Of a DNA stretch of 64,000 nt, positions 46,429 through 55,648 are shown one piece after another; positions within the stretch are counted from its first letter, which is position 1; the number at the start of each line of letters is the position of its first letter. Both the position numbers and the translations under genes were made by a program. Source of the stretch: Nocardioidaceae bacterium. Its GTDB lineage: Bacteria > Actinomycetota > Actinomycetes > Propionibacteriales > Nocardioidaceae. Below the pieces are notes generated by a model. The model was not told where the DNA came from and did not search any database. It saw only the letters and a program-made list of their open reading frames with translations. The DNA is taken from the NCBI GenBank assembly GCA_030447805.1, contig JAUJOE010000003.1, forward strand, positions 280,727-344,726, in the 5' to 3' direction.

Positions 46429-47889
46429 TTAGCGTCGGCACTCGCCAAATGCGTCGACCGCCCACCCACCGTTGGGCCACCGGTTCAGCGTGAAAATGAC
46501 ACTTGGGGTTCCGTCCGACTCGAGGATGAGCGCATACGCCTCGTTGGCCGTCTTATCGGTGAGTACGTACCGCTGCCCGTCGCGTGAGTCGACCCATGAC
46601 CGGGCAGCCGTTCGTAGAGAAGTCCCTGGGGCCGGGCCAGACTGGCCAAGAATGACAGCGAGGTCATCACGCGTGCATGGGAGTCGTCGTGTAGCCCCCG
46701 GCGACGGAGGGGTGACTGGCGCCGGCGGCTTTAGCACCGCGCTGTAGGGGTGCGAGGCTGCGTACGCCAGCACGAGCGTCAATGAGATGGGCTGTCCGGT
46801 GTCGATGTCCGCAGGCAAAGTTACGATGCTGCGGTTAGGCCCGAGATCGGCGGTGCAGATGCGCCCGCCCTGTTGCGACAGGTGCACCGTGACCTGATTG
46901 TTTCCTGCCGAGTCGATGGAGTCGGGCCGATCCGGGCATGAGGAACTGCCGTAGACAGAGATTTCCAGTCGGCGCTCCGACAACAGCCTTGCGCTGGGCG
47001 AAAACTGACTGGGCGAGGACAACAGCTCGACCTCGGAGCCTCCGGGTACGACGCTGCCCTGCGGCACGTCTGAGCCGGTCACGTCTGAACACATCTCGAC
47101 CCACGGACCGCCGTCGGACTGCCGGCACACCACCTCGTCGGGTGCGCGGAGCCCGGCTTGCTCGAGGGTCTCCCTTGCTTTGCCTTCGGGCCGCCCGGCA
47201 ACGTCGGGGACCGCGGTGTAGCCGTCGGGAATGAGCTGCACCGACGCCAGCAAGTCCCGCACCAGCGACTCGTCGCGCGACTGCGCCCAGATGGCCACGT
47301 CCTTGCCGGCGACAACTACGGCACCAGCGGGTCCACCCGCGCACGCGAGCTTGATCTCAGCGCTACAGGAAACTGGTCGAACAGGCGCCACGCCCACCCG
47401 CATACCGTCGACCTCTTTGAAGTGGTCGACTTGGGCCTTCCAGTACTCCCCCGGCAACGAGGATGCCCTGGCCAGATGCACTGACGATGAGTCGGGTGGA
47501 GGGGAAATGGGGCAGGAGCGGTATGTGCCTTTGTCGAAGACCACGGTGTCCTTCACCGCCACGTCGCAACGGGTCTGGTTGGTCCCCCAGTCCTCGGGGA
47601 CGGCCACGGCGACACCGTTCATCCCCACGAGCCGCATACCGGGCGGCGCTAGCCGCTCTTCGGTCGCTGGCTCTGTTGATGGCTTCTGCGGGTCGCCGCC
47701 GCGCGGTATTAGGGCAATGCCCAAGGCGACAATCACAGCAACGGCAGTGGATACCGACAGCACCTGAACCAGGCGACGCGTGCGGGCCGACCGGCGGCTG
47801 GCTGCCAACAGCGAGTCAGCGTCGATCGGCTCCGCCGCGATGTCTTGCCCCGCGGTTTCCAGCAGTTCGCGGATTTGTGTCTCGTTCAT
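46429..47889 (-). CDS. Membrane protein with a PASTA domain, sigma factor partner
   Basis: 486 aa. The cytosolic N-terminus (QIRELLETAGQDIAAEPIDA) precedes one helix (LVQVLSVSTAVAVIVALGIA). Outside, a first domain has paired cysteines (TRCDVAVKDT, YRSCPISPPP), then a PASTA-type unit TAVPDVAGRPEGKARETLEQ AGLRAP, and a C-terminal domain with further Cys. The start overlaps the sigma factor stop (ATGA). PASTA domains bind muropeptides or beta-lactams in kinases and penicillin-binding proteins; here one may link a sigma factor to cell-wall state, which is inference. Confidence 0.72.
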   Translation of the reverse strand: MNETQIRELLETAGQDIAAEPIDADSLLAASRRSARTRRLVQVLSVSTAVAVIVALGIALIPRGGDPQKPSTEPATEERLAPPGMRLVGMNGVAVAVPEDWGTNQTRCDVAVKDTVVFDKGTYRSCPISPPPDSSSVHLARASSLPGEYWKAQVDHFKEVDGMRVGVAPVRPVSCSAEIKLACAGGPAGAVVVAGKDVAIWAQSRDESLVRDLLASVQLIPDGYTAVPDVAGRPEGKARETLEQAGLRAPDEVVCRQSDGGPWVEMCSDVTGSDVPQGSVVPGGSEVELLSSPSQFSPSARLLSERRLEISVYGSSSCPDRPDSIDSAGNNQVTVHLSQQGGRICTADLGPNRSIVTLPADIDTGQPISLTLVLAYAASHPYSAVLKPPAPVTPPSPGATRRLPCTRDDLAVILGQSGPAPGTSLRTAARSWVDSRDGQRYVLTDKTANEAYALILESDGTPSVIFTLNRWPNGGWAVDAFGECRR

Positions 47890-48395
47890 GGCGTGCTCCG
47901 GTTACCTGGCAGGTCGGCAAGGTGATCGTCGTTGGACAGTTCAGTCAGGGCGCGGGACAACCGGCTCTTCACGGTGCCGACAGGTATGCCGAGTGCCGTA
48001 GCAGTCTGCCGCTCGGTCAGGTCGGCGAAGTACCTCAGCACCAAGACGGTTCGCTGTTGCTCCGGCAGCCGTTTCAGCGCTGCTCGCACAGCCGCTCCGA
48101 CGGCTACCTGGTCGGCGGCGTCGGCGACGGAGGTCTCCGGCAGGTCGGCAGTCGGCCGCTCCCCCCACCACTTGCGCCGTCGGCTTGTCGACAGCGCGTT
48201 GAGCAACACCCGGTACACGTACGCATCGATGTCTGCGGCCGCAGTCACCCTGTCCCAGTTGGAGTAACAGCGCATCAACGCCGTCTGGACGTGGTCCTCA
48301 GCCTCCGGCAGCGACCAACCCAAGAGCACAGCGCTGCGCACCAGGGTCTGCCCCCTGGCAGCGACGTACGCCGTGAAGTCGCCGTCGGTGTCCAC
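47886..48395 (-). CDS. SigE-family ECF RNA polymerase sigma factor
   Basis: 169 aa from GTG 48395 (VDTDGDFTAYVAARGQTLVR), preceded by GAGAGGAC. Region 2: LVRSAVLLGWSLPEAEDHVQ TALMRCYSNWDRV; region 4: LPEQQRTVLVLRYFADLTER QTATALGIPVGTVKSRLSRA. The track start at 48584 would include tandem-repeat-adjacent sequence and is rejected. Co-transcribed with the PASTA membrane protein. Confidence 0.9.
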   Translation of the reverse strand: MDTDGDFTAYVAARGQTLVRSAVLLGWSLPEAEDHVQTALMRCYSNWDRVTAAADIDAYVYRVLLNALSTSRRRKWWGERPTADLPETSVADAADQVAVGAAVRAALKRLPEQQRTVLVLRYFADLTERQTATALGIPVGTVKSRLSRALTELSNDDHLADLPGNRSTP

Positions 48396-49085
48396 GCAGT
48401 CCTCTCTTGGCCCTACTGATGAGACAACATGGCACCGCTGAGAGGTTCCACGCACCGCATCCACAAGTTTCCTAGGGTGCGCATTGTCGAGTAGGTGGCG
48501 GTGCAGCCCCCGGAGGGTGCGGGAAGGACAAGCCACTTGTCGAGTGTGGCCGCGGTGCCTCCGGAGGGTGCCCGGGAAAGACAAGCCGCTTGTCGAGTGT
48601 GTGGCGACGGCACCCCGGAGGGTGCCCGGACAAGCCGCTTGGCCGCTATGCCGCCGGAGTGAGCGCCCCGAGGCAATACGGCGGTTAGCCCAACGGTACG
48701 AGCAGGAACCTCTTGCCCTCGACCGGGCGCTCTGCGGGCCAGCTCCGTACAGCGAGCGGCCACGTCGCGGCCGTCAGCGCAGGCTCAGGCATTCCGCCGA
48801 TGTCGTTCAGTGGCGAGCTCGACGCCCGTCCGCAATCAGCAACGGTGGGCAACGGTGATAGCGGCGATGACCAGGTCGTCGTCATTCAAAGATTACCTGA
48901 TCTCAGCAGCCTGGCCGTCTAAGCCTGCGCTTGCTGTGGAGGGACTGTGTCATCAACCCGTGGATAGACTCGACACAGAGTCGAACGATGGGCAACGCGG
49001 GAAGGTCACCAGAATGTTCCGCTCGTCCACGCGTCAAGCCAACTGATTGCGGCGCCGGGCCCGCCTGATTGACGGAAGGGCGATC
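48396..49085. other. Non-coding region with tandem repeat
   Basis: 690 bases upstream of the sigma factor gene. The first half holds the 53-bp tandem repeat. In the second half a minus-strand ORF (48685-48885, ending KRFLLVPLG) has protein-like composition but no recognisable start or family, and I do not call it. The promoter of the plus-strand gene at 49086 should lie near 48950-49080. Confidence 0.55.
48484..48638. repeat. Three tandem units of about 53 bp
   Basis: Units begin at 48484, 48537 and 48590, each with TTGTCGAGT at its start, a central CCGGAGGGTGC and GACAAGCC at its end. The third is four bases shorter. The junction GACAAGCCNCTTGTC is itself an inverted repeat, so each boundary can form a small hairpin. 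Confidence 0.75.
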
Positions 49086-50038
49086 GTGGGTCTCAAGCAG
49101 ATCATCGTGGGCGGGACAACCGGTGCGGTCCTCGTCGCGGGACTGGCGGGCCTGTCTAGCCTGCGCGACTCGAACGCGCTGGTCTGCCCCACCAAGTCCT
49201 CGCGGACCTCACCAGCCGGCTCGGACGACGCGCACGGCGAAGGCCACGCGGGCACGGGTCATGGCGGGACGGGACACCGGGGTATGGGACAAGGGGGTAT
49301 GGGCCACGGGGGCATGGGTGACGGCGGCAAAGGCGAGCCGGTTGTGATCGGCGCGACGTGCAACAAGGTGGAGATGGCGCAGCCGCACAACTCGACGTAC
49401 GTCCCCAACATCGCCGGTGCGTCGGCTGCAGACCGCGCCAAGGCGCAGAAGCTGCTCGACGGGGTCAACAACTTCTGCCGCACCCACTCGGCTGCGGCCG
49501 TGATGTCGACCTGGCGACCTGGGCTGTCCAACGCAACCGATCCGACGCACTTCTTCAACCCCGAGCGATCCAGAGGTCTAGACCCAGCGAACCCACGGGC
49601 CGCGCTCGTGTACGACGGCCAATTGGGTGGCGTCATGTTCACCGGCAGGCCCCTCCCGCCGCTCGGGTCGATCCCCGTGCGCACACCCACGACGTGTCCG
49701 CGTCGGTCGAGATGGTGCACGTGTACTGCACCCGCAACCTGAAGGCCGCCTTCACCCCCAACCGGTTGCTCGGCGTCAAGGCGGATCTGGTGGCGCTGCG
49801 GCTCAGGGTCCGCCCCGCGGTCATGGAGCTGACCGAGGCCCAGCTGCGCGCCGTACTCGCCATAGTGCGTCAAAGCGCCGGCAACGAACTGCCGGCGGTG
49901 GTTCCGGTCGGGACTGCGGGGGACGGCGGTCCCGACCCGGTTCTGCAGGCGATGCGGACGGAGATCCGCCGGTCGCTGATGGTGCTCAGCGAGGCGGAGC
50001 TTCGGCGCGTCTGGTCGCTGATGCGCTCTCCCGACTAG
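49086..50038 (+). CDS. Putative secreted His/Gly-rich protein, frameshift near 49675
   Basis: About 317 aa after repair. The N-terminus is hydrophobic (IIVGGTTGAVLVAGLAGLSS), followed by a low-complexity histidine, glycine and methionine stretch (GHGGTGHRGMGQGGMGHGGM) that could bind metal. The folded part contains NSTYVPNIAGASAADRAKAQ, NFCRTHSAAAVMSTW and DPTHFFNPERSRGLDPANPR; the last third lies in another frame (HDVSASVEMVHVYCTRNLKA AFTPNRLLGVKA). Start GTG 49086. No family recognised with confidence. Confidence 0.6.
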
Positions 50039-50171
50039 CCACCTACATCTTCACCCGACCGCTTCAAGGCGCGGGGAACTGCAGGCGATTCGGCCAGAGT
50101 TGTGCCGACCTGTTACGATTATACGATTACTTAAAGTAATGGATCAGTGACTTCAGGGTAAGGGGTACGTT

Positions 50172-51602
50172 GTGGCCGGAGTCGCTGATCGGTCCCATCT
50201 GCCGACGCCGACGGTAGCTCTCCTGGCCGCCTTCGTAGCGAGTGTCGTCCTGCCTATCGCAGTCACGAGCGCCGCCCCCGCTGGTGCTGGGCTGAAGCCA
50301 TTCCCACCTATCCCCGCCGCGGCACAGCCGTCCAGCCCTAGGGCCGCCGAGTCGGTGCCCGGTGAGGTTCTCGTCGGCTACGTATCCGGTGCCAGCGCGG
50401 CAGCCCGAGACCGGGCTCGCGGGCGGGCGGATGTGCGACTCGTCGAGCGGGTCGTGCCTGGCCAGGGCAACCGACCCCAGGTCGAGCTGGTGCGGCTGCC
50501 CCAGGGCGCAGGTCGGGCCAAGGCATCGCTCCAGCTTGCGAACGATCCCGCCGTCGCCTATGTCGAGCCGAACTGGATCTACACCAACCAAGTGACGAGC
50601 AACGACCCCTACTTCACCAACGGGTCGCTGTGGGGGATGTACGGCGCCAAGACCGACCCTGCCAACCGGTACGGAAGCAACGCGGCCGGTGCGTGGGCCG
50701 CGGGGCAGACCGGCTCAGCCGACGTCTACGTGGGTGTCATCGACGACGGCATCCAGGTGTCGCATCCCGACCTTTCGGGACGGGTACGCAACCCCGGCGA
50801 GACAGCCAACGGCGTCGACGACGACAAGAACGGCTACGTCGACGATGTTCGCGGCTGGGACTTCGCCGCTGGCGACAAAACCGTGTACGACGGCGGAAAG
50901 TCCGGGACGTCGGACTCCCACGGGACGCACGTAGCCGGGACGATCGGCGCCAAGGCCAACGCAGCCGGCGTCGTGGGTGTGAACTGGAACGTCCGCATGA
51001 TCAGCGCCAAGTTCCTCACCAATGACGGCGGTACGGCGAGCGACGCCATCAAGGCCGTCGACTACTTCACCGACCTCAAACTGAACCACGGGGTCAACGT
51101 CGTGGCCACCAACAACTCCTGGGGCGGCGGAGGCTACTCCCAGGCGCTTCAGGATGCTATCGAGCGCGCCAACCAGGCCGGCATACTCTTCGTCGCCGCG
51201 GCGGGGAACGGCGGCAGCGACGGCATCGGCGACGACACCGACACATCGCCCAACTACCCAGCGTCGTACACCAACAGCAACGTCATCTCGGTGGCCGCGA
51301 TCACCAGAAGAGGCGAACGGGCCGCGTTCTCGAACTACGGCGCGATCAGTGTCGACATCGGCGCCCCTGGCAGGGACATCGTCTCGACCACGCCGTACAA
51401 CGGCTACTCCTTCTACAGCGGCACGTCCATGGCGACCCCACACGTCACCGGTGCAGCCGCGCTCTATGCAGCGGCTCATCCCGGATCGTCGGCAGCAGCC
51501 ATCAAGAACGCTCTGCTCAGCAGCGCCGTGCCAACCGCCTCCCTGTCCGGCAGCACCGCCACCGGTGGCCGGCTCAACATCAAGGCGGCGTTGGCCAAGT
51601 GA
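50172..51602 (+). CDS. Secreted subtilisin-like serine protease (S8)
   Basis: 476 aa. A signal sequence (TVALLAAFVASVVLPIAVTS), an inhibitor-type propeptide (EVLVGYVSGASAAARDRARG), then the S8 catalytic domain: Asp in VYVGVIDDGIQVSHPDLSG, His in SDSHGTHVAGTIGAK, the oxyanion Asn in ATNNSWGGGG, and Ser in FYSGTSMATPHVTGAAALYA. Start GTG 50172 with AAGGGG upstream; an AT-rich stretch (GATTATACGATTACTTAAAG) just before it is a promoter candidate. Followed 84 bp later by a secreted amidase gene. Confidence 0.92.
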   Translation: MAGVADRSHLPTPTVALLAAFVASVVLPIAVTSAAPAGAGLKPFPPIPAAAQPSSPRAAESVPGEVLVGYVSGASAAARDRARGRADVRLVERVVPGQGNRPQVELVRLPQGAGRAKASLQLANDPAVAYVEPNWIYTNQVTSNDPYFTNGSLWGMYGAKTDPANRYGSNAAGAWAAGQTGSADVYVGVIDDGIQVSHPDLSGRVRNPGETANGVDDDKNGYVDDVRGWDFAAGDKTVYDGGKSGTSDSHGTHVAGTIGAKANAAGVVGVNWNVRMISAKFLTNDGGTASDAIKAVDYFTDLKLNHGVNVVATNNSWGGGGYSQALQDAIERANQAGILFVAAAGNGGSDGIGDDTDTSPNYPASYTNSNVISVAAITRRGERAAFSNYGAISVDIGAPGRDIVSTTPYNGYSFYSGTSMATPHVTGAAALYAAAHPGSSAAAIKNALLSSAVPTASLSGSTATGGRLNIKAALAK

Positions 51603-51686
51603 CCTCACTCAGCAGGACCAGGTGCGATCGCAGCGCCGTACAACCCGTCAACCTGTCATCCCTCACATCTCGCTAGAGGAGAGCAC

Positions 51687-53180
51687 GTGTCGATCTCATC
51701 CCAGCTATGGGCGCCTCGCGCCGCGGCTGTACTGCTTGCTTCCGGAGTGGCTGCTGCCCTCCTCCAACCTGCGCCGGCAGCGGCATCCCTGCCGATCGAG
51801 TCAACCCGAGCCCCGGCGGCAGATCCGGTTCGCCCATCCGTTCGCGCGCTACCGGTTCCCGCTACCTCGTCCGTTCCTGATGGCAACCGCGGGATGGACG
51901 TCGTGGCGCAGCTGCGGGATCCGGTTACCCCCGACTTCCGGATGGTTGGCGTCACGTGGAGAGCAGGAACTGCTCCTGCCGGAGTGACGGTGGAGAGCCG
52001 CGTCCACCACGGCAACGCGTGGAGTGCGTGGAAGCAGCTCGATGTCGACCTGGACGAGGGCCCAAGCCCCAGCGAGGAGACCGACGCCAGGGACGGCACG
52101 TCGCCACTCTGGGTCAACCACGCCAGGGGTATCGAGATCCGGGTGTCGTCCCCGACCGGGGCTCCCGAGGCAGTCAAGGTGGAGTTGATCGACCCCGGCG
52201 CCTCAACCACCGACACCGAAGCCGCCCTATCCACCCTCGCGACCACCACGCCGAGTGCCACCTTGCTGGGGGCCCCTCCCATCATCTCCCGAGAGATGTG
52301 GGGTGCGGACCCATCGCTGCGAGGAGGGTGCTGGGACCCGCCGTGGGGCACAACCATCCAGGGCGTCTTCGTGCACCACACCGCCGGCAGCAACATCTAC
52401 ACCGCCGCTGACTCCCCCGCGATCGTGCGGGGCATCTACGCCTACCACGTCCAGAGCCGCGGCTGGTGCGACATCGGGTACAACTTCCTGGTCGACAGGT
52501 ACGGCCAGATCTTCGAGGGCAGGGACGGCGGGTGGCGGCTGCCGATTCGAGGAGCGCACTCCGGCGAGTACAACGAGAACACCTCCGGCATCTCGCTGAT
52601 GGGCAACTTCGATGCCGAAGCCCCTCCGCAGAGCATGAAGGACTCGTTGGTGCGCCTCGTGAGCTGGGTGTTGGGGTCGCACTACCGAGATGCGCTGGGA
52701 ACTACCACGCTGTACTCCTCCACCACCGGAGCACCCAAGACCTTCAACGTCATCGCTGGTCACCGCGACAGCATGAGTACAAGTTGCCCGGGTGAATTGG
52801 TGTACGCGTGGTTGCCCACCCTGCGGCAGCGAGTGGCCGACCGGATCGGGTCAACCCCAACCAAGATCAACGCCAAGTGGCAGTCGCTGGGCGGCGAGAC
52901 CGCCTGGGTGGGTTCACCCTTCGTTGGGGAGCGTTGGATCGCCGGAGGGCGGCGTACCGGCTTCACCAACGCCACCATCTACTGGCTGAAGGGGCTGGGG
53001 GCGCACGAGGTTCATGGGGAGATCCGAGAGGCGTACGCGCGGCGCGGCGGGGTGCGTTCCCCGCTCGGGTGGCCGACCTCCGACACAATCGTGCTGCCTG
53101 GGGCGAGTCGGGTCGACTTCCAGCACGGCTACATCACTCACAACACCCTGACGAACACCACGACCGTGACGTACAACTGA
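51687..53180 (+). CDS. Secreted N-acetylmuramoyl-L-alanine amidase (PGRP type) with LGFP repeats
   Basis: 497 aa with a signal peptide (AVLLASGVAAALLQPAPAAA). A beta-rich N-terminal region (VEVSRVHHGNAWSAWK-like strands) precedes the Amidase_2/PGRP domain: REMWGADPSLRGGCW, zinc ligand region FVHHTAGSNIYTAADSP, YNFLVDRYGQIFEGRDGG and the late zinc ligands in VIAGHRDSMSTSCPG. The C-terminus has LGFP-type repeats (WQSLGGETAWVGSPFVGERW; REAYARRGGVRSPLGWPTSD) that bind cell wall glycan. Cleaves the amide between MurNAc and L-Ala. Confidence 0.9.
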   Translation: MSISSQLWAPRAAAVLLASGVAAALLQPAPAAASLPIESTRAPAADPVRPSVRALPVPATSSVPDGNRGMDVVAQLRDPVTPDFRMVGVTWRAGTAPAGVTVESRVHHGNAWSAWKQLDVDLDEGPSPSEETDARDGTSPLWVNHARGIEIRVSSPTGAPEAVKVELIDPGASTTDTEAALSTLATTTPSATLLGAPPIISREMWGADPSLRGGCWDPPWGTTIQGVFVHHTAGSNIYTAADSPAIVRGIYAYHVQSRGWCDIGYNFLVDRYGQIFEGRDGGWRLPIRGAHSGEYNENTSGISLMGNFDAEAPPQSMKDSLVRLVSWVLGSHYRDALGTTTLYSSTTGAPKTFNVIAGHRDSMSTSCPGELVYAWLPTLRQRVADRIGSTPTKINAKWQSLGGETAWVGSPFVGERWIAGGRRTGFTNATIYWLKGLGAHEVHGEIREAYARRGGVRSPLGWPTSDTIVLPGASRVDFQHGYITHNTLTNTTTVTYN

Positions 53181-53254
53181 CCACGACGAGGCGTCGGGCG
53201 GCGCTGGACGAGAAAGCAAGTCGGTTGTCCGTCGTACGTCGTAGCGTGGGTGCC

Positions 53255-53779
53255 ATGTTGGAAACCACCGACGAAATCGCCGCCCTGCAGCGCCTCTTGG
53301 ACGCCTCCCACGTGTCCGCGACCGAACACCTGCGCAGCATCATCAACGACGACCGCAGGCTTTCGGCGCGAGACCTCGTCGCACTGCTGACCGGCATGAA
53401 GGTGATCGCCGTCTCCACCGTCACCGCCCGCGGCGAGCCCCGGATCAGCGCGCTGGACGGTCACTTCCTGCATGGCACCTGGACGTTCGGTACCAGCGGA
53501 ACCGCTGCGAAAGCGCGACACATGCAGGCCCGGCCGGCCGTCAGCGTCGCCCACGTCGACAACGAGGAGCTCGCCGTGTTCAGCCACGGCCGAGTCGAGC
53601 GGATGCGTGAGTCTGACCCGGACTGGCAGGAGACGATCGGCCACTGGACCGCCCACTACGGCAGCTCACCGCTCGAGTGGAGCGACGAGCCACACATGTA
53701 CCGCTATCGCCCCCACTGGATGGTCGGCTACGCCTGGAAGCGGAGCGAACTGTTGGCGAAGCGAGGCATCGAGCCGTGA
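53255..53779 (+). CDS. Pyridoxamine 5'-phosphate oxidase family protein
   Basis: 174 aa split-barrel flavin or F420-binding protein from ATG 53255. An N-terminal helical segment (RLLDASHVSATEHLRSIIND) precedes the barrel (VIAVSTVTARGEPRISALDG HFLHGTWTFGTSGTAAKARH). The pattern with a polar binding loop before KARHMQARP fits the F420/FMN-dependent PNPOx-like clade. Function unknown. Confidence 0.82.
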   Translation: MLETTDEIAALQRLLDASHVSATEHLRSIINDDRRLSARDLVALLTGMKVIAVSTVTARGEPRISALDGHFLHGTWTFGTSGTAAKARHMQARPAVSVAHVDNEELAVFSHGRVERMRESDPDWQETIGHWTAHYGSSPLEWSDEPHMYRYRPHWMVGYAWKRSELLAKRGIEP

Positions 53780-54048
53780 CGCCGTAAGGGGACGTCTAAG
53801 ACGTTCCGGCGGAGCGAGCCCAGTGTCGCAGGCGAGACATCAGCCCGACGGCACGCGCGCTGCTAGCCCTTGAACTGGTCCAGAGGAGTCCGGCCAGCTC
53901 CGCGCTGATCATCACCGGACCGGATCGCCGACAAGCTCAGCGTGTGGGAGCGGCCTGCCGACGGTACGACGCCAGCGAGTGTGTCCGCGCGACTCGCCGA
54001 TGGAGCGAGTTCCACAGCGTCGTACACGCAGGTCGAACGAAACGTGAC

Positions 54049-54577
54049 TCAGGCCCCTCGCGAAGCGATGAAGAACCTCATCCGGCCGGGACGGTCTGGC
54101 GCATCGCGGATCTGGGTGAGGGACGAAACCAGATTCCCGCCAAGCTTCGCGCGCCGGGTCCCGGGTTTCGAAAACCAGGCGGCCACCCGGCCGCAAGGCG
54201 TCCCGGATGCCGCGCAGAGCGCTGCGCCACTCGTCGTCAGCCAGGAAGACTTGGGCCACGTTGCCGGTCATGGTCGCGAGGTCGACCTGGAGCGGCGGCA
54301 GCGTCGTCGCATCGCCGTGCAGCCAGCGCACGCGATCGGCACCGGGCTTGCACCTGGCCACGTCGAGGCTGGCCCCGGCAGGGTCAACCCCGACCACCTC
54401 GACGCCCCGCTGCGCGCACATGCAGGCGAACGTGCCGGTGCCACAACCGATATCCAAGACGCTGGTCGCCTCGAACTCGTCAACCATCGCCGCATACACG
54501 TCGAGATCGCTGCGGTCGGGGTCCAGCGCGTCGTAGATGGCCGCCAGCCGCGGATCATCGAACAGCCGGTCAGGCAC
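54049..54577 (-). pseudogene. Class I SAM methyltransferase with internal deletion
   Basis: Starts normally (RLAAIYDALDPDRSDLDVYA, SAM loop SVLDIGCGTGTFACM, VVGVDPAGASLDVARCK, LVFETRDPAREAWRE). Right after AREAWRE the reading frame becomes meaningless, while another frame gives IRDAPDRPGRMRFFIASRGA and a stop at 54049, the usual last residues of this family. So some 60-80 residues of the C-terminal half appear deleted with a frame change. The track ORF continues to 53912 in the wrong frame. Confidence 0.65.
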
Positions 54578-54687
54578 CGCTCGACGCTAGAGCCTGTGCG
54601 CGGGGGCAGCAAATGAGTTACGGATAGCGGGCGAGACGCCTCAGTTGGTCCACGCATGCGCGGTGGCGGCCGCCGTACGGCCGTGGA

Positions 54688-55083
54688 CTAGGACAGCGCC
54701 TCGATGGGTGCGACCGTCACCAGGTCCGTCACGGCATCGGCCAGTTGCTCGTCGAGCGTGATCAAGGCGTCGGCCTGCAGCTGGGTCAGCGCGACGTACT
54801 CGGCGTTGAAAGTGTCCGACCATCCGAGCTGGGCGGCGATCTTCCATGCGACGTCCTGTAGGACGCGGTCACCGAGCAGTCGAATCCGCAGCCCGCGGAC
54901 GTAGCTGAGACATTGCTCGGCATCCTTCTTCGTCATCTCACCGCGATGCACCGCTTGGTAGAGGAGCGCCAGCAGCTGCGAGCGGAGCAGCGTCGGAGCG
55001 AGGATCTCGTGCTCGTCGCGAATCACAGCCTGGTTGTCGGCCAGCAAAAATGCCACGTCGGGAGTGATGACGTACTTCGTCAT
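54688..55083 (-). CDS. PIN-domain protein, VapC-like, without a recognised antitoxin
   Basis: 131 aa. Acidic residues of the PIN nuclease site are in YVITPDVAFLL, LRSQLLALLY region, FNAEYVALTQLQADALITLD. It resembles a solitary actinobacterial PIN family (LRGLRIRLLGDRVLQDVAWK). The ATG overlaps a TGA of an upstream minus-strand frame (ending MAGVGIVRRRGSGLS), but I cannot recognise that as an antitoxin. Confidence 0.75.
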   Translation of the reverse strand: MTKYVITPDVAFLLADNQAVIRDEHEILAPTLLRSQLLALLYQAVHRGEMTKKDAEQCLSYVRGLRIRLLGDRVLQDVAWKIAAQLGWSDTFNAEYVALTQLQADALITLDEQLADAVTDLVTVAPIEALS

Positions 55084-55188
55084 GAAAGACCAGATCCTCT
55101 CCGTCGCACGATGCCCACGCCGGCCATGCCATAGCGCTCGGCCGCCAGCTTCTCAGCTCGCCGGCCTCGGCGGTCCGGCCGTGAGTGT

Positions 55189-55599
55189 CTAGCGGATAAG
55201 GCAGAAGGGATGCCCGGCCGGATCCAGGTAGACGCGAAAACCACCATCCTCGGAGGGTTGGTGGTCGTGCCGCCGAGCACCCAGAGCCAGCACCGACGGC
55301 TCGGCTGCGTCGATGTCACCGACCGAGAAGTCGAGATGGAACTGCTGCGGATGGCTGCCGCCGGGCCAGGTGGGGGCCACCCAGTCGTCGATCCGCTGGA
55401 AGGCGAGAGTCGGACGCCCGTTGGGATTGTCCGGCGAAACGCCACCCTCTGGAGGTATCAGCGTCGCCCAGTCCCGGTCCGAGTTGTCCTCCATGGACCA
55501 CCCGAGCAGCTCGGCGTAGAACTGCCCGAGCTCCAGCGCATCAGGGCAGTCCAAGATGATGAGGTCGAGAACCGGCTTGCGAGCCGTTGGCTTGGTCAT
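55189..55599 (-). CDS. VOC-family (glyoxalase-like) protein
   Basis: 136 aa, one VOC domain: LDLIILDCPDALELGQFYAE LLGW, FQRIDDWVAPTWPGGSHPQQ FHLDFSVGD and GFRVYLDPAGHPFCLI with the metal-binding His/Glu positions. ATG 55599 begins the conserved N-terminus; the track ORF to 56085 is a read-through. It forms a tandem pair with the next VOC gene. Confidence 0.87.
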   Translation of the reverse strand: MTKPTARKPVLDLIILDCPDALELGQFYAELLGWSMEDNSDRDWATLIPPEGGVSPDNPNGRPTLAFQRIDDWVAPTWPGGSHPQQFHLDFSVGDIDAAEPSVLALGARRHDHQPSEDGGFRVYLDPAGHPFCLIR

Positions 55600-55648
55600 G
55601 CCGGCAACATAACGAACGATCCGGACGACCGGCGTCCGGATCGCGCGA

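Noticed and set aside
48484-48638. Tandem repeat considered as a CRISPR array
   Set aside because: Units are directly adjacent and wholly similar, with no unique spacers, and no cas genes are in the window.
48685-48885. 66-codon minus-strand ORF ending KRFLLVPLG
   Set aside because: Some protein-like text but no start with a ribosome binding site, no family and no partner; left uncalled.
53790-53807. Palindrome GGACGTCTAAGACGTTCC after the PNPOx-like gene
   Set aside because: Loop too small for a hairpin terminator and no partner regulator; probably chance or a minor operator.
55080-55190. Possible antitoxin overlapping the PIN gene at 54688
   Set aside because: Only a few residues (AEKLAAERYGMAGVGIVRRR) before the overlap look orderly; no ribbon-helix-helix, AbrB or Phd pattern and the upstream frame runs through the VOC gene.
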